DNA from: Anniella stebbinsi
Taxonomy: Eukaryota > Chordata > Lepidosauria > Squamata > Anniellidae
DNA length: 64,000 nt
Direction: 5' to 3'
NCBI GenBank assembly: GCA_029215795.1
Contig: JARDYH010000006.1
Coordinates: forward strand, 23,389,501-23,453,500
Shown: positions 10,171 to 20,260 of the stretch, one piece after another
Layout of the letters: each line of letters starts with the position of its first letter
Position numbering within the stretch: position 1 is the first letter of the stretch
Made by a program: the position numbers and the translations under genes
The notes under the pieces: generated by a model
Databases searched by the model: none
Told to the model about the DNA's origin: nothing
The model's input: the letters and a program-made list of their open reading frames with translations, nothing else

Positions 10171-10500
10171 CACCTGTTGTGTACCTTTCTAATCTTTCCT
10201 TACCACATATTTCCCATTTTCTGTTTAGTCTAGCACTGGTGTACTCCCTCCTAACCACAGTGTTCTTTAGCTATTTTTTTCTAATCTAGGACCTGTTTTC
10301 TTTAGGAAAATGGAAAACAATAGATTTTCTTTTCTGTTGATCAACCACAAAGAAATTTGTACAGCAACTAAAATATATGTTAATTTCAGATACATTGGAT
10401 GTTTCACTTGTTCTTTATTTCAGTGATTCTAACATTAACATATTACTTAGAACAGGTTTGTCATAATTATGAGCTGTAGAATCAGACATGTGACCAAGGC

Positions 10501-10640
10501 CATGTTCAGGTGGGCACCCCCCCTTGGGGGCTGGACATGTTGGTGAGCACACCCCCTTGGGGGCTGAGCATGTTGATAGGCACACCCCCTTGGGGGCTGG
10601 GCATGTTGGTGGGCACACCCCCTTGAGGGCGGCCATGTTG
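10501..10640. repeat. 33-bp minisatellite, about four copies
   Basis: Four tandem units of 33 bases, each with the core 'cacacccccttgggggctg', lie close to the right end of the hAT-type insertion. Because 33 is a multiple of three, the minus strand reads as an 11-residue cysteine- and proline-rich repeat. That reading is best explained by the array itself. Confidence 0.9.
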
Positions 10641-12960
10641 TCCTCCTTTTTGGTTTTCAAAATATGGTCACCCTAACAATTATCCTTTCTATATATTTTA
10701 TTTAATCTAAGGGGTGTTAGATAACAGCAGTATGTCGACTTATAATTGTTCTCTTTTAAATTGACACAGATTGAATTGGTCATTCTTCTCATGGAAATGA
10801 CTTTCCATTCTTCTTCACTACTTCTTAAATCTATTATTGTCTCCCAACAGGTTTTTTAAAAATCTCTCTTGTTTAGGTCTTGGATCAAACAATAAATTAT
10901 ATATTTTGTCCAGAATTAGTCTTTCAAGTTTACATAACTGTATTCTTAAAAAAACTGATCTAGATTGAGTATTTCATTGGCTCTTAATTTGCCAAAATTG
11001 GAACCATTGGGCTGATCCGGTTGCATTATTTCCTTAACTCTGTGCTTAACTTGTCTATGTCATAAGTTATGATATCAAATTTAACCACAATTAATCCTTG
11101 CCAGCAATAGAAAGAGTTTTAATAAAACTTTATTTATAAAAAGTTATAAGTAATAAAGGAAGTTAAGGAAGTTTTAACTGGACCTACATACTAGTATTAT
11201 GGGCAAAACAAAGGGTTTTTTAAATTCAAAATTATATTCCTAGATTTACTGAAATTTCCTCTGTATACTCAGGGCAAATGAAAAAGGGGAACTGTACAAC
11301 TATTCTGTTCTATCATATATCAAGGATTGGAATTGTTCACTATATTCCACCTTATCTCCTTAAATCTCATTGCATGGTAATATTTTACAGTATTTGGACG
11401 TAATACTCCATCTTGAGATTTAGGTCTTTGCAATATTATTAAAGCTTTTCTGGGTTTCTTATTAGCCCATATAAAGTCCTATAATCAAGTTCTTTATGGT
11501 TTATCTCAATTGGAACATTTCCTAGAATGAACAAACATCGAGGTAATACTATCATTTTTATCAGAGCAACCATACCAAACCAAAAAAGCTTCAAATTGTT
11601 CCATCTTTTAATATCCCTTTTTATATTCTTCCACAGTGGAAATAATTTCTCTTTCAGTTCTGTCAAATCAGTTGATAAAAAATTCCCATATAGCCAATAG
11701 GTTTACTTGACAATTTAAAATGATATTGTTGCACTGTTTCCTCTCTGCCATAATCTTCAGCATGTGTTCCCATTAGTTCTGTCTTTAATTTAATTCCTAT
11801 CCAGAGATTTGCCTGGATTGATCTATTATTTGCAATATGTGAGCCAGCAATTCCTTAGGATCTGTAGTGACAACATCACATCATCTGCATATAAGGTGAT
11901 CTTTAAGTCTTGATCTCCAAGTTTTATCCCTTTGATATTCCGATTTTTCCTAATCTTCTCACTGAAGGCTCTGTGCTTATGGCAAATAAAAGTGCAGATA
12001 ATGGACAGCCTTGTCAGGTCCCTTTTTGAAGACCAAATATGTTTGCTAGCTGATCATTAATCATTATTCTTGCTACTGGTTTTTATCATTTGCTCTTCAT
12101 TAAACATTAAACAAAATAGACAATGGTTCCGCAGTTAATCCATCCATGCCTGGAGTCTGATTTAATTTCAAGCTTTTTACTTTCTCTCTTACTTCATCTT
12201 CGCTTATTAGAGCATTTAAAGTTCTTTTATTGTCTTCTGTTAAAGTTGGCATATTTAAATGGTTAAAAAAGTAGTTTTATTTCCTCTCCCAATGGTTTAT
12301 CTGATTTACATAAATGTTTGTAATAATTCACAAACTCAATAATTAAGTCTCCATTAGTTTTGAAGTCTTTTCAGATATCAGTGGTATTAATCTGTTTTTG
12401 CTCCTTAGCAACATAGTGGCAACAGTCTATCCATTACTTTTTTCGAAATACATGTTTTGTTTTACTACCTTCAGTTGTATGTAATAAATACAATTCCACA
12501 CAATTCCAATTGTGTGTTTTTGAAGATCAATTGTTTCTTCATGCTGTCTTTCTAAACTTTGGATTTTCATTAATAATTCTAATAGTTCTACCCTGGTTTG
12601 ATTTTTTAAAAATAATTATAACCCATATGACTGCCTTATATGTATCCCACACAACACGTTAATGAACTTCTCCTGTGTCATTTAATATAAAAAAATTCTC
12701 TCAGTTTCCTAATTACCTCAATTCTTCTTAAACATTAATCTGCCTTTTTAGATATGTAGAGAAACTCCAACAGGCAAGAACGGGCTTTTAAAAAACAACT
12801 ATTAGCCAATTCTAGTCTGAGAAATGACTTCATATAATCCATGGACAATATGTAGTAGTCCATATGCAAGAGTCTGGGTTAATGGTTATTTGGATACATT
12901 AAAAATCTGAAAGGGTAAGTAGCAAGGCTGCCTGTTCTGCCTTCTACTCTATGTACTCTT

Positions 12961-13739
12961 AGAACACAGAGCAATAAGAACAGTGTCTTATTGAATTGTA
13001 CTGAATTTTAAGACATGCCTTCTATTGTGCTTTCTTTTCTCAACCTGCTTTATTTATTTTTCCTAACGTAACTATTATATGAAACAACCTTATCTTAATA
13101 ATGTTTTAGCAAGATTATGCAATGAAGTAAATATTGGGTCGATGTCAAATTTTGAGGTAAACCAACCCTGGAAGTTCAAGACTCTTCTCTCATTTCTCTA
13201 CTTTCTGACTCTTCCAAAAAGAAACAGAGCAAGTAAAACATACAGACTGTATGTTTTTAACAAATAATGGAAAATTTGCATGTAGTGAGGCTTACCTGGG
13301 TATGTCTCTGTTCAATCAGTTTTGAGGAGAGATTACAAATAATTCCCTTCGGGTCCAGATTATGGTATTTGGCAATTGCCATTGTCCCTCTAGTAAGTAG
13401 CATATCCAGCAGCTCTGGACCTCACTTGCTGTAGTTGTGGAGAAGGTAGGAAATGGCAGGGGTCTCTCACGGTTTTTACCCTCTCCATGCTTCGCTCCAG
13501 TGAGAAGTACCAGAACGCTCGGAGGGTGGAAGTTATGACAAGCAGAAGTCTAAGCTGGCTGATATTGGTCAATGTCTATTTGTGAACTCCTGGCCTCAAG
13601 CGGTGACAAGCAGTAGAGTGTCTAAGCATGGTGTAAATACCAGGAGCCTGGTTCATGCTTGACCAGTAGAGCTGTCCCTCTGCTTGCTTTTTAGGCTCCA
13701 GAGTGTCTCTACTTTTCATCTTGAGTCAACCTAGCTCAA
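12961..13739. other. No recognisable feature
   Basis: No coding similarity, tandem array or terminal repeat seen. Some of the left side may be further 5' sequence of the old L1. Confidence 0.35.
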
Positions 13740-13890
13740 GGTCCCTCTCTTGCAATCTGGCCACAGTAATAGACAGTAATGAGGATGTAAACAAATCTCA
13801 GTCCCGACAAGACAATGGTGTGTTGGTGGGTGGCTCATCTATCCATCTCAGTGATGTTCACCTTGTTCTGGACAGGGTTAGAGTTCTCTT
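13740..13890 (+). mobile_element. L2-type LINE fragment
   Basis: The + strand frame contains 'NGVLVGGSSIHLSDVHLVLDRVRV', spanning the segment that follows the RT catalytic core in L2-type LINEs ('EVLLVG...'). It is broken off at about 13890, where a minus-strand L2 3' end begins. Confidence 0.5.
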
Positions 13891-14540
13891 CTTTTTTATT
13901 ATTTATTTGATTTATATCCTGCCTTTCCACCCAAACAATGGCACTTTAGGCAGCTGACAACAAGAAAACCAAGATTAAAATAGAAACTTAATTAAACCAA
14001 TCATAAAATCAAATAAAAACACAATTAAAAACACAACAATAAAAGAAATAAATAGCACCCAACCCCATAGCAACAGACCATCTTATAGGCCAAAGGCCTG
14101 CCTGAATAAAAATGTCTTTGCCTATTGGTGGAAGGACAACAGAGAGGCAGCCAACCTGTCCTCCCTTGGCAGGGAGTTACAGAGACTGGGAGAAGCCGCC
14201 AAGAAGGCCTCTCTTGTGTCCCCACCAAAATGTGCCTCTGATCGGAAGGCCAAGAGAAGGGCCTCCCTGGAAGATGTTAAAATCTGTATGGGCGAATGCA
14301 GTCTTTCTGGTAGCCTGGTCCCAAACTGTATAGGGCTTTATAGATCATACCCAGCATTTTAATTATGCCCAGAAACAAACCGATAGCCAGTGAAGCTGTT
14401 GTAACAAGCAAGTTCCATTATCCCTGTAACCGGCCCGGGTTAACAATACAGCCACAACATTCTGGACCAGCTGAAGTTTCGAACACATTTCAAAGGCAGC
14501 CCCACCTAGAGCCAATTACAGTAGTCTAGGTGGGACAAAC
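13891..14540 (-). mobile_element. L2-type LINE 3' end
   Basis: The segment starts (3' end of the element) with the A/T-rich tail and 'tttatatcctgcctttcca', followed by the C-terminal coding region in reverse. Examples are the complement of 'ccaattacagtagtctaggtggg' and 'gccagtgaagctgttg'. Equivalent landmarks occur in the L2 copies at 28980-30440 and 35030-36117. Several stops make it non-coding now. Confidence 0.7.
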
Positions 14541-15344
14541 CATTTTTCTAAAGTTAATCATTAACTGATTGTCTGCATAGGCAGAAAGCAAATGTGTATA
14601 CTTAAGATAAAGGCTTTGGTGTAAGACAAAGATAACGTACTTTCTCTTAATATAAAGCCGTTCATACTGTTTGCATTCTGTGGACTGGTACCCTTGGTGT
14701 AAGTGGCCACACCCATAGATTGTCCAAAGGTTCCATTTGATTAGATAGCAAGCTTCCAAGTGGAGGGTTTTTCCTTTCTCTTCTCTTCTTTTTTTGGGGA
14801 GGGGGGTTGATTTTCAAAGGACAAATTTGGGGATTTTTTAGCTTTTAAAGTTCAGAGATACTTCTGCTGCAAAGACGCTAGGAGAGTTTATAGACCCTTT
14901 TCGTTGGCTTTAAGTGTAATGGATTTTGGCGTGGTAGTGGTGCTAACCTCTAGAAAGACCTGGGGGGGGGGCTCTATGTATTGTGAATGTCAGTTCTCAG
15001 GATTGTCTATGAGGTGAAGCAATTCTTGTAACAAACTGGGGCAAGGGTGTTTTCTGTTTTAGAGAAGAATGGCTCCTACCTTTTTCAGTGTAACTGTTCT
15101 TGCCTTGGCTTTGATCAAAAAAGAGAAGAACTTTTACTTTCTAACAATAAGCAAGCAAAGTTGTGAGTGGAAGTTTTAAAGCTGTGTCGGATTCCATAAG
15201 CAGTAAGTGAAGTGGCTAAATTGCTGCTTGTAGTACTAGTAACTTAACATCAGCAATGAATATGTTAGTCAAATGCCAGGTTTTTATTAAGCAGCCTTCT
15301 TTCAGTTTCCTCTCTTCAGTCAGGAGTTGAGTAAAACCACAAAT
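14541..15344. other. No recognisable feature
   Basis: Mixed AT-rich sequence with a short G run near 14966. No coding or repeat family recognised. Confidence 0.35.
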
Positions 15345-16085
15345 GTTGTCCCAACAAAAGGGCCATAATCTCCTTTTTGTTTGGCCTTCCATTCCATACA
15401 AGGACAAAAAGGGGGAGAAGCAGGTTCTCAGGTTGCTAAAATACTTTATTTCCAAGCCCAACGCGTTTCGGCCTGTGTTGTTTTTTAAGGCCTTCTTCAG
15501 GGGGCTGTAATACTAAAAATACATTAAATTATGTTTGCAGGGACAACACATAACATAGATAAATTAATATATATGTTTAGAGGTTAGTTAGGCACATTGC
15601 CACAAAGGCCTATGCCCATGTGTAATTTTTTTTAAAAAAATACAATATGAAGGCTCTGAGGCCTGTCCATATTACACATTAAAACTTGTATAAATCATAT
15701 AAAACATTTTAAACAAAAGTATAATATACAGTTTCTTACTTGATAAGAGATATCTGCAGAAATACTCCTAACAAGATGAAAGTCTCTTATGATAATTACT
15801 GGCGACTGGGAAAAATAATCATCCCAAGGCTCTCCTTATATTCTAATTCATTTTTTTCTTTCCTTCATATTTCTTCCCCATTTTTTTTAGTTTCTGCCAG
15901 GCGCTTCCATCTAGCAGTGATAAGTGCAAGGTCTCAAAATACATCATTACTGCTATCCTTATTGCTATTATGTGGGAGTCGCTGCAGGTAATTGCTGAGT
16001 CACACGAGTGGCAAAAATTCAAGATCTAAGTTCAAGCAACTGGGATTCAGAGTTTTTAACCTCAAGATCCATTCTATTTCCTTTC

Positions 16086-16430
16086 TTAATAACAGTTATC
16101 GTTTATATTCAGTTTTTCCAGTGCCCAAAACTTTAATTCTGCAAGAGAATGATGTTGTGCCGAAAAGTGATCTACTAAAGGAGCACCTGATCTGTTGTTC
16201 TTTAAGTTGCTGAGGTGCTCTCCTATACGTTTTTTCAGAGGTCTAATTGTTTTACCTATATAAATCTTTGAGCATTTACACTGGATGGCATAGATGACGA
16301 AAGTACTGTTGCAGGTGGTGAAATGTTTGAGGAAATATCTTTGCTGATCAGATGGATTTTTGAATTCTGTGACTTTGTGGGTGTATTTACAGTAGCAGCA
16401 GTGTCCACAGGAATAGTGTCCTTTAGGCAT
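16086..16430 (-). pseudogene. PLE GIY-YIG endonuclease fragment
   Basis: The 114-codon frame has cysteine pairs near the N-terminus (C-x2-C in 'GHCCYCKY') followed by the GIY-YIG core. 'FVIYAIQC' stands in for the GIY strand, 'KIYIGKT' for YIG, then a conserved arginine and 'GEHL'. In PLEs this domain nicks target DNA for reverse transcription and sits C-terminal to the RT, as here. The 26-bp tandem duplication just upstream (16405-16430 and 16431-16456) is not a multiple of three and breaks continuity with the RT. Confidence 0.9.
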
Positions 16431-16964
16431 CCACAGGAATAGTGTCCTTTAGGCATGGAAGCACCTTGTAAAGAATTGGGTAAACTTCTGCCATGTTCTT
16501 TGTATTCACTTCTGATCAAAAGATTTCTTATGTTCCTGGTTCTTTTAAAGGAGACCATCGTTTTTTCCTGGCACCCTGGGATATGTTGGACAATGTGCCA
16601 GTATCTCCTTATGCTTCCTTGCAGATGATTTGTTTATGGTCATACGTTAGACTGCAGTTGATTCGGTCTGAGACTGTTATATTCTTTTTTGATAAAAGCT
16701 CTGATTGTGATTTTGCCTCTGCCTTTCTGAGGCCTTGTGAGATTACAGCATCGGGATACCCTCTTTCTTTTAATTGCACAGCCAGTGTCTGTGATTCCTG
16801 TTTGAAATCTGATGCCTTGGAACAGTTACGTTTAAGTCTTAGAAACTGTCCATATGGGAGATTATTTCTTATCTAAGATATCTAGAAATATCGGTGGGTT
16901 TTCTATAAATGGAGGTGATAAGATGTTCTCCCTCCTTCTTCACTTTTAGATCTAGGACATTAAT

Positions 16965-17165
16965 TTATCTGGTGTTGAACTGGATGTCCAATTTAATATT
17001 GTCATTCTTAGAATTTACCCACATTATAAACTGTTGTAGATCTTCCCTATCCTCCCACCAAATGGAAAATACATCATCAATATATCTCAACCATATCAGA
17101 AGATGTTTTGCAGATTGCCCCTTGGATGAGAAAAAAATCTTTTTCGTATTCTGCCATTCTGCCAT
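16965..17165 (-). pseudogene. PLE reverse transcriptase fragment
   Basis: This 66-codon frame has 'LIWLRYIDDVFSIW', the catalytic C box of Penelope-type reverse transcriptases, followed by a 'FIMWVNSKNDNIKLDIQFNTR' type segment. Only the part from just before the catalytic box is present. Upstream fingers and palm are missing because the element is truncated into the inverted terminal copy near 17160. Diverged RT thumb sequence continues toward 16460 in other frames. Not functional. Confidence 0.88.
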
Positions 17166-17332
17166 GTTTTGGCCTTAAAAAACAACATGGCCAAAACACG
17201 TTGGGCTTTGAAATAAAGTATTGTAGCATCCTGAGAACCTGCTTCTCGCCCTTTTTTTGTCCTGATTTGGATGTTCTCCTCCTTTTGGTTTTTCCTTCCA
17301 TTCCATAGCCAATGGTTCACTAAAAGGCAATG

Positions 17333-17374
17333 AGGAAGGAAGGAAGGAAGGAAGGAAGGAAGGAAGGAAGGAAA
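17333..17374 (+). repeat. (GAAG)n microsatellite
   Basis: About ten uninterrupted GAAG units immediately outside the right end of the Penelope-like element. Confidence 0.97.
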
Positions 17375-18129
17375 CTAAGAAACTTCTTCCAGCTCCATCT
17401 GTTGCCTCAGGTTGCATGCAGCAAATGTTTCAATGGTGGTCAGATCAGGTTCCTTTCTATTGTTCTGATACAGGTGTTGCCCATAGGCACACTGTCTCTT
17501 AGCAGTGTTAGGGAGGGGCTGGCTTCAGGCTTTGGGCCAGAATTACAATTGATGGCAGACTTTGATCTTCAGGCATGGGTCTGCTTCCGTTGTGTCAAAA
17601 GTATGTGTGGGGTGGTGCAATTTAAAGTGCCAACGGGTGGGTGGGAGAAGGGTGCTGTACCCATTCTTTGCCTGCTATTTTATTTCCTGCTGCAGCTTTT
17701 CTGCCAGCCAGGTTTGCTCTGATTTGAGCCCTGCTGGGAGAAAAAGGGGCCTTGGACCCTTCCAAGAGCTGCTAGGTAATGGGTGGGAAGTTAAGCCTCC
17801 ACCCCCCTCTTTTCTATGCGTTTGGCATTTTAAATCAACCCCCCATCTCTTGTGCTAGACATGATTGGGGCAGACTCCCGTTTCGAAGGCATGGATCCAC
17901 TATACTTGCACGTTACTGTTTTTGGCTTCAGACACCTCCTTTCCCATGTCACTATGCCTAAAACAATGCCTGGGATGCGTCAGTACATTTTTGCTATTAC
18001 TTTTGGCAAGCTCTGTGGCTTTGTCACGCTCCTGAAGCCCTCCCTGATTCATTGTCCCTGCCTTCCAACAGCAAAGCCATTGCCCCTTCTCTCTGGCCTC
18101 ATGCCTGCCTCGAGTGTCAGCTCCTAAGA
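17375..18129. other. No recognisable feature
   Basis: Moderately GC-rich sequence with short open frames on the + strand but no recognisable protein family, splice context or repeat. Confidence 0.35.
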
Positions 18130-18245
18130 AGAGCCATGCTGGATCTGATCAAGGGTCCATCTAGTCCAGCACTCTGTTGACCACAAGCAGGACAACTCCC
18201 ACCCATGTTCCCCTGCAACTGGAGTACGTAAATATGCTGCCTCTG
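18130..18245 (+). repeat. Interspersed repeat ('gccatgctggatctgatcaagggtcc')
   Basis: The sequence 'ccatgctggatctgatcaag', 'tccatctagtccagcactctg' and 'cccacccatgttcccctgcaactgg' matches an interspersed repeat that is very common in reptile genomes. Its class is not certain to me. Confidence 0.5.
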
Positions 18246-19078
18246 CTATTGGAGGTAGTCAGGTTCTTACATCTTACAGTATTTCTGTCCCCTTCCTTTC
18301 TTTGTAACCCAGAATAAGGCATCTTTTTTCATTATTAACCTCTTATAGCAATGGTTTTCGTATTGTGCACATCAAGCATGCATAGGCTTCTCAGCCCCAA
18401 GAGCCTCATAAGAAGTATCACACGAGGCTCAGGTCAGGGGCCAAAGCGCACACACATAGTTTTAGACCTGCACGTACACAGGTGGCTGTTTCCTCCGCAG
18501 CAATGCCAGACCAACCAACACAGGAGGAGGCTAATGAGTCATTCAGTGAAAGAGGAGCTTCCCTTCTTTGTCCATAATTTGCCGCCAATTGCTTCCCCGG
18601 AGCAAGTGCCAGGAGCTCAAGGTGCAACCCTCTGCTCTCCCCTTCCATCAGCTTTGCCTCTGTTCTCTGCTCCCATTCCAGTTTACGCTCTGCTTTTCCT
18701 GCCCTGCTCGAAGGCTGCCTGCTGTGTCAGGAGCGGCTTTGTGGGGGCTCGGCAAGGGGTAGGTGGGGGGTCATGGAAGGTTGCAGAAAAGACCACATGC
18801 GGCCTGCGAGCTACAGGTTGTGCACCTCTGACATTCATAAACAATCCCCTTCCGCCCCCTATTCATTTATCACCCTCTCTCTCTCTCTCTCTCTCGCTCA
18901 CTCACATCTTTACACGCACACGATTTAAAAATATATATTATAAATAGCAGTATCAGTAAATTGCTAAACAAATACAAAAGAATATGCGTATCAAAACATG
19001 CATCATACAAAACACTGCTGAATTATAGCTAAACTTCACACAATTGACCTCCCACTCCAGCATGGCCCAAGTGACATC
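18246..19078. other. Mostly unassigned; (TC)n microsatellite at 18874-18895
   Basis: A hAT-like terminus may lie at about 18800-18836 ('ggcctgcgagctacaggttgtgcacctctga'), resembling ends of 'GGGTGGGCAACCTG...' transposons. No partner end was found. The TC microsatellite is clear. Open frames here lack any family signature. Confidence 0.35.
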
Positions 19079-19080
19079 TA

Positions 19081-19435
19081 GGCTGCCTCTACAAGAGAGG
19101 TTTAAAGCTCTTTTAAGGCGCTTTAAAAAATTTACCTCTACAAGAACGGAGCGCAAATCGGGCGTAGAGGCGCGTTATCTCTCCGATTATGCGCATTATT
19201 GAATGCGCGTTAAACAGCGAGTTTTATTTTGCTCCGGCCATTAAAGCGCATTTTGACTATGTGAACAAGCGCTTATGCGCATTAACTACTTGTAAAGCGC
19301 ATTTTGGTCATCAGTTAATGCACTTCGCCGCCTGTCACCGCCTCTTGTGCAGAGGTATTAGGCGTAAATGCGCTTCAGCGATTATGCGCATAATCGCCTA
19401 ACCAGGCGCAAAAGCGAATCCTTGTAGAGGGGACC
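19081..19435. repeat. TA-flanked MITE rich in 'gcgcattaa' motifs
   Basis: The 355-base segment is flanked by TA on both sides (19079-19080 and 19436-19437). It begins GGCTGCCTCTACAAG, and the right end read inward is GGTCCCCTCTACAAGG, so the ends are inverted repeats. The interior is full of 'gcgcatt', 'aatgcgc' and 'aaagcg' words on both strands, with strong self-complementarity. A TA duplication suggests a Tc1/mariner-type origin. No transposase. Confidence 0.75.
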
Positions 19436-19437
19436 TA

Positions 19438-20260
19438 CATCTGTGTGCAGCTCCAACAGTCCACCCTAGAGGCATTTTCCAAATTGCCTTGCCTCACCTA
19501 TGCCAGCTACTCTGAGGCCGCTTGCACGAGCATTTCTTTCACTCACCTCTCATGGTGAAACTTAATGCTTCCGGCATCTGAGGACCAAATAGTTAGTGAC
19601 TAAATGCCCCCATTAGCTATGCTTACTGGAAGTGCATAGTCCAGTGGGTAAAGGTGTCGGGTTTTAAGGTCTCTTCATATTTAAGCCAGATTTTTTTCTT
19701 TTAAATACCCAAGTCTGGACTTTGACAGTGCGCAAGAACTTTGCACATGAACCATGCAGGCTATGATGCTTGGAGAATATGATTGGGGATCTGCTTTCAG
19801 ACCCCTGCAAAGAGGAAGCCTTCCCATTCAGAAAGCAGGCAAGTTGCTTTGAGCCTGCGAGGTGCAGCTCTTGCCCCAATGGGTGCAGGCACAGGCTCAT
19901 ATTGCAGTTGCTCCCAGCTTCAGGAGCTGTGCCACAAAGTCCACACTCACACGGTACAGCAAATGTAGACTTTCTGCCAGGCTTTAGTGCTAAGCTAGAA
20001 GCTGCAGTGAATTTTATTAACTGCTATCAACCTGGAAAGTCTGCTGTTCTGGCTTTATATTATGTGTTTTATCAACTGGTTAGTGCATTTCTTGGTTACT
20101 CATCGTATTATTGTATTACTCTGGTGTGATTTATATGCCTGGGAAACGTTGTGTGTCATGACAGAGGAGGGGGGAGGAAGAGTCCCCCTGAAGTGCTGAT
20201 TACTGGCAGGAAAAGTGATAGCATGGGTGGGTGGGTGTGAAACTAGGCACATGCGTCAGA
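19438..20260. other. No recognisable feature
   Basis: Unremarkable sequence. The open frames are short and lack family similarity. Confidence 0.35.

Larger units (their letters stand above)
6696..10675. mobile_element. hAT-type insertion with perfect 8-bp target duplication and a mosaic interior
   Basis: The element begins TAGGGTGACC at 6696 and ends with its inverted copy GGTCACCCTA at 10675. Both sides are flanked by acaattat (6688-6695 and 10676-10683), a perfect 8-bp duplication. The TIR and duplication length fit the hAT superfamily, and similar 'AGGGTGACCA' termini are widespread in reptiles. Outside the 10-12 bp TIR the two ends differ. The interior holds a CpG- and G-rich island (6700-8640), a SINE (9495-9735), MITE remnants and a 33-bp minisatellite (10501-10640). 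No transposase is recognisable. Whether the island was carried by the transposon or inserted later cannot be decided here. Confidence 0.85.
6290..12960 (-). mobile_element. Old L1 LINE on the minus strand, split by a 3.98-kb hAT-type insertion
   Basis: Two pieces of one degraded L1 are visible. The 3' piece (about 6290-6695) encodes a diverged L1 C-terminal motif of the type 'CWKC...YVHIWW.CPKI'. The 5' piece (10676-12960) encodes the RT domain: a YADD-type catalytic box near 11890, a 'QGCP' box near 12015, and a late RT segment 'FWFGMVALIKMIVLPRCLF' at about 11530-11600. Many stops and frameshifts are present. The pieces abut the two 8-bp direct repeats of the insertion between them, so they were once continuous. 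The 5' boundary near 12960 is approximate. Confidence 0.8.
15345..17325 (-). mobile_element. Penelope-like element (PLE) with inverted terminal copies
   Basis: The minus strand carries the two diagnostic PLE domains in the expected order: reverse transcriptase (YIDD box at 17073-17084) and, downstream, a GIY-YIG endonuclease (about 16304-16200). The 3' end sequence (15355-15500, with 'caacgcgtttcggcc' on the + strand) is repeated in inverted orientation at 17155-17310. The element is therefore bounded by inverted copies about 150 bases long, as is known for Penelope-type elements. The RT is 5'-truncated at the junction with the right copy. Frameshifts and a 26-bp tandem duplication (16405-16456) inactivate it. 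Confidence 0.88.

Noticed and set aside
10415..10660. Cysteine-rich minus-strand protein with 11-residue repeats
   Set aside because: Fully explained by the 33-bp minisatellite.
18351..18947. 198-codon + strand frame
   Set aside because: It ends in the TC microsatellite, shows no domain or splice logic, and may overlap a hAT-like terminus.
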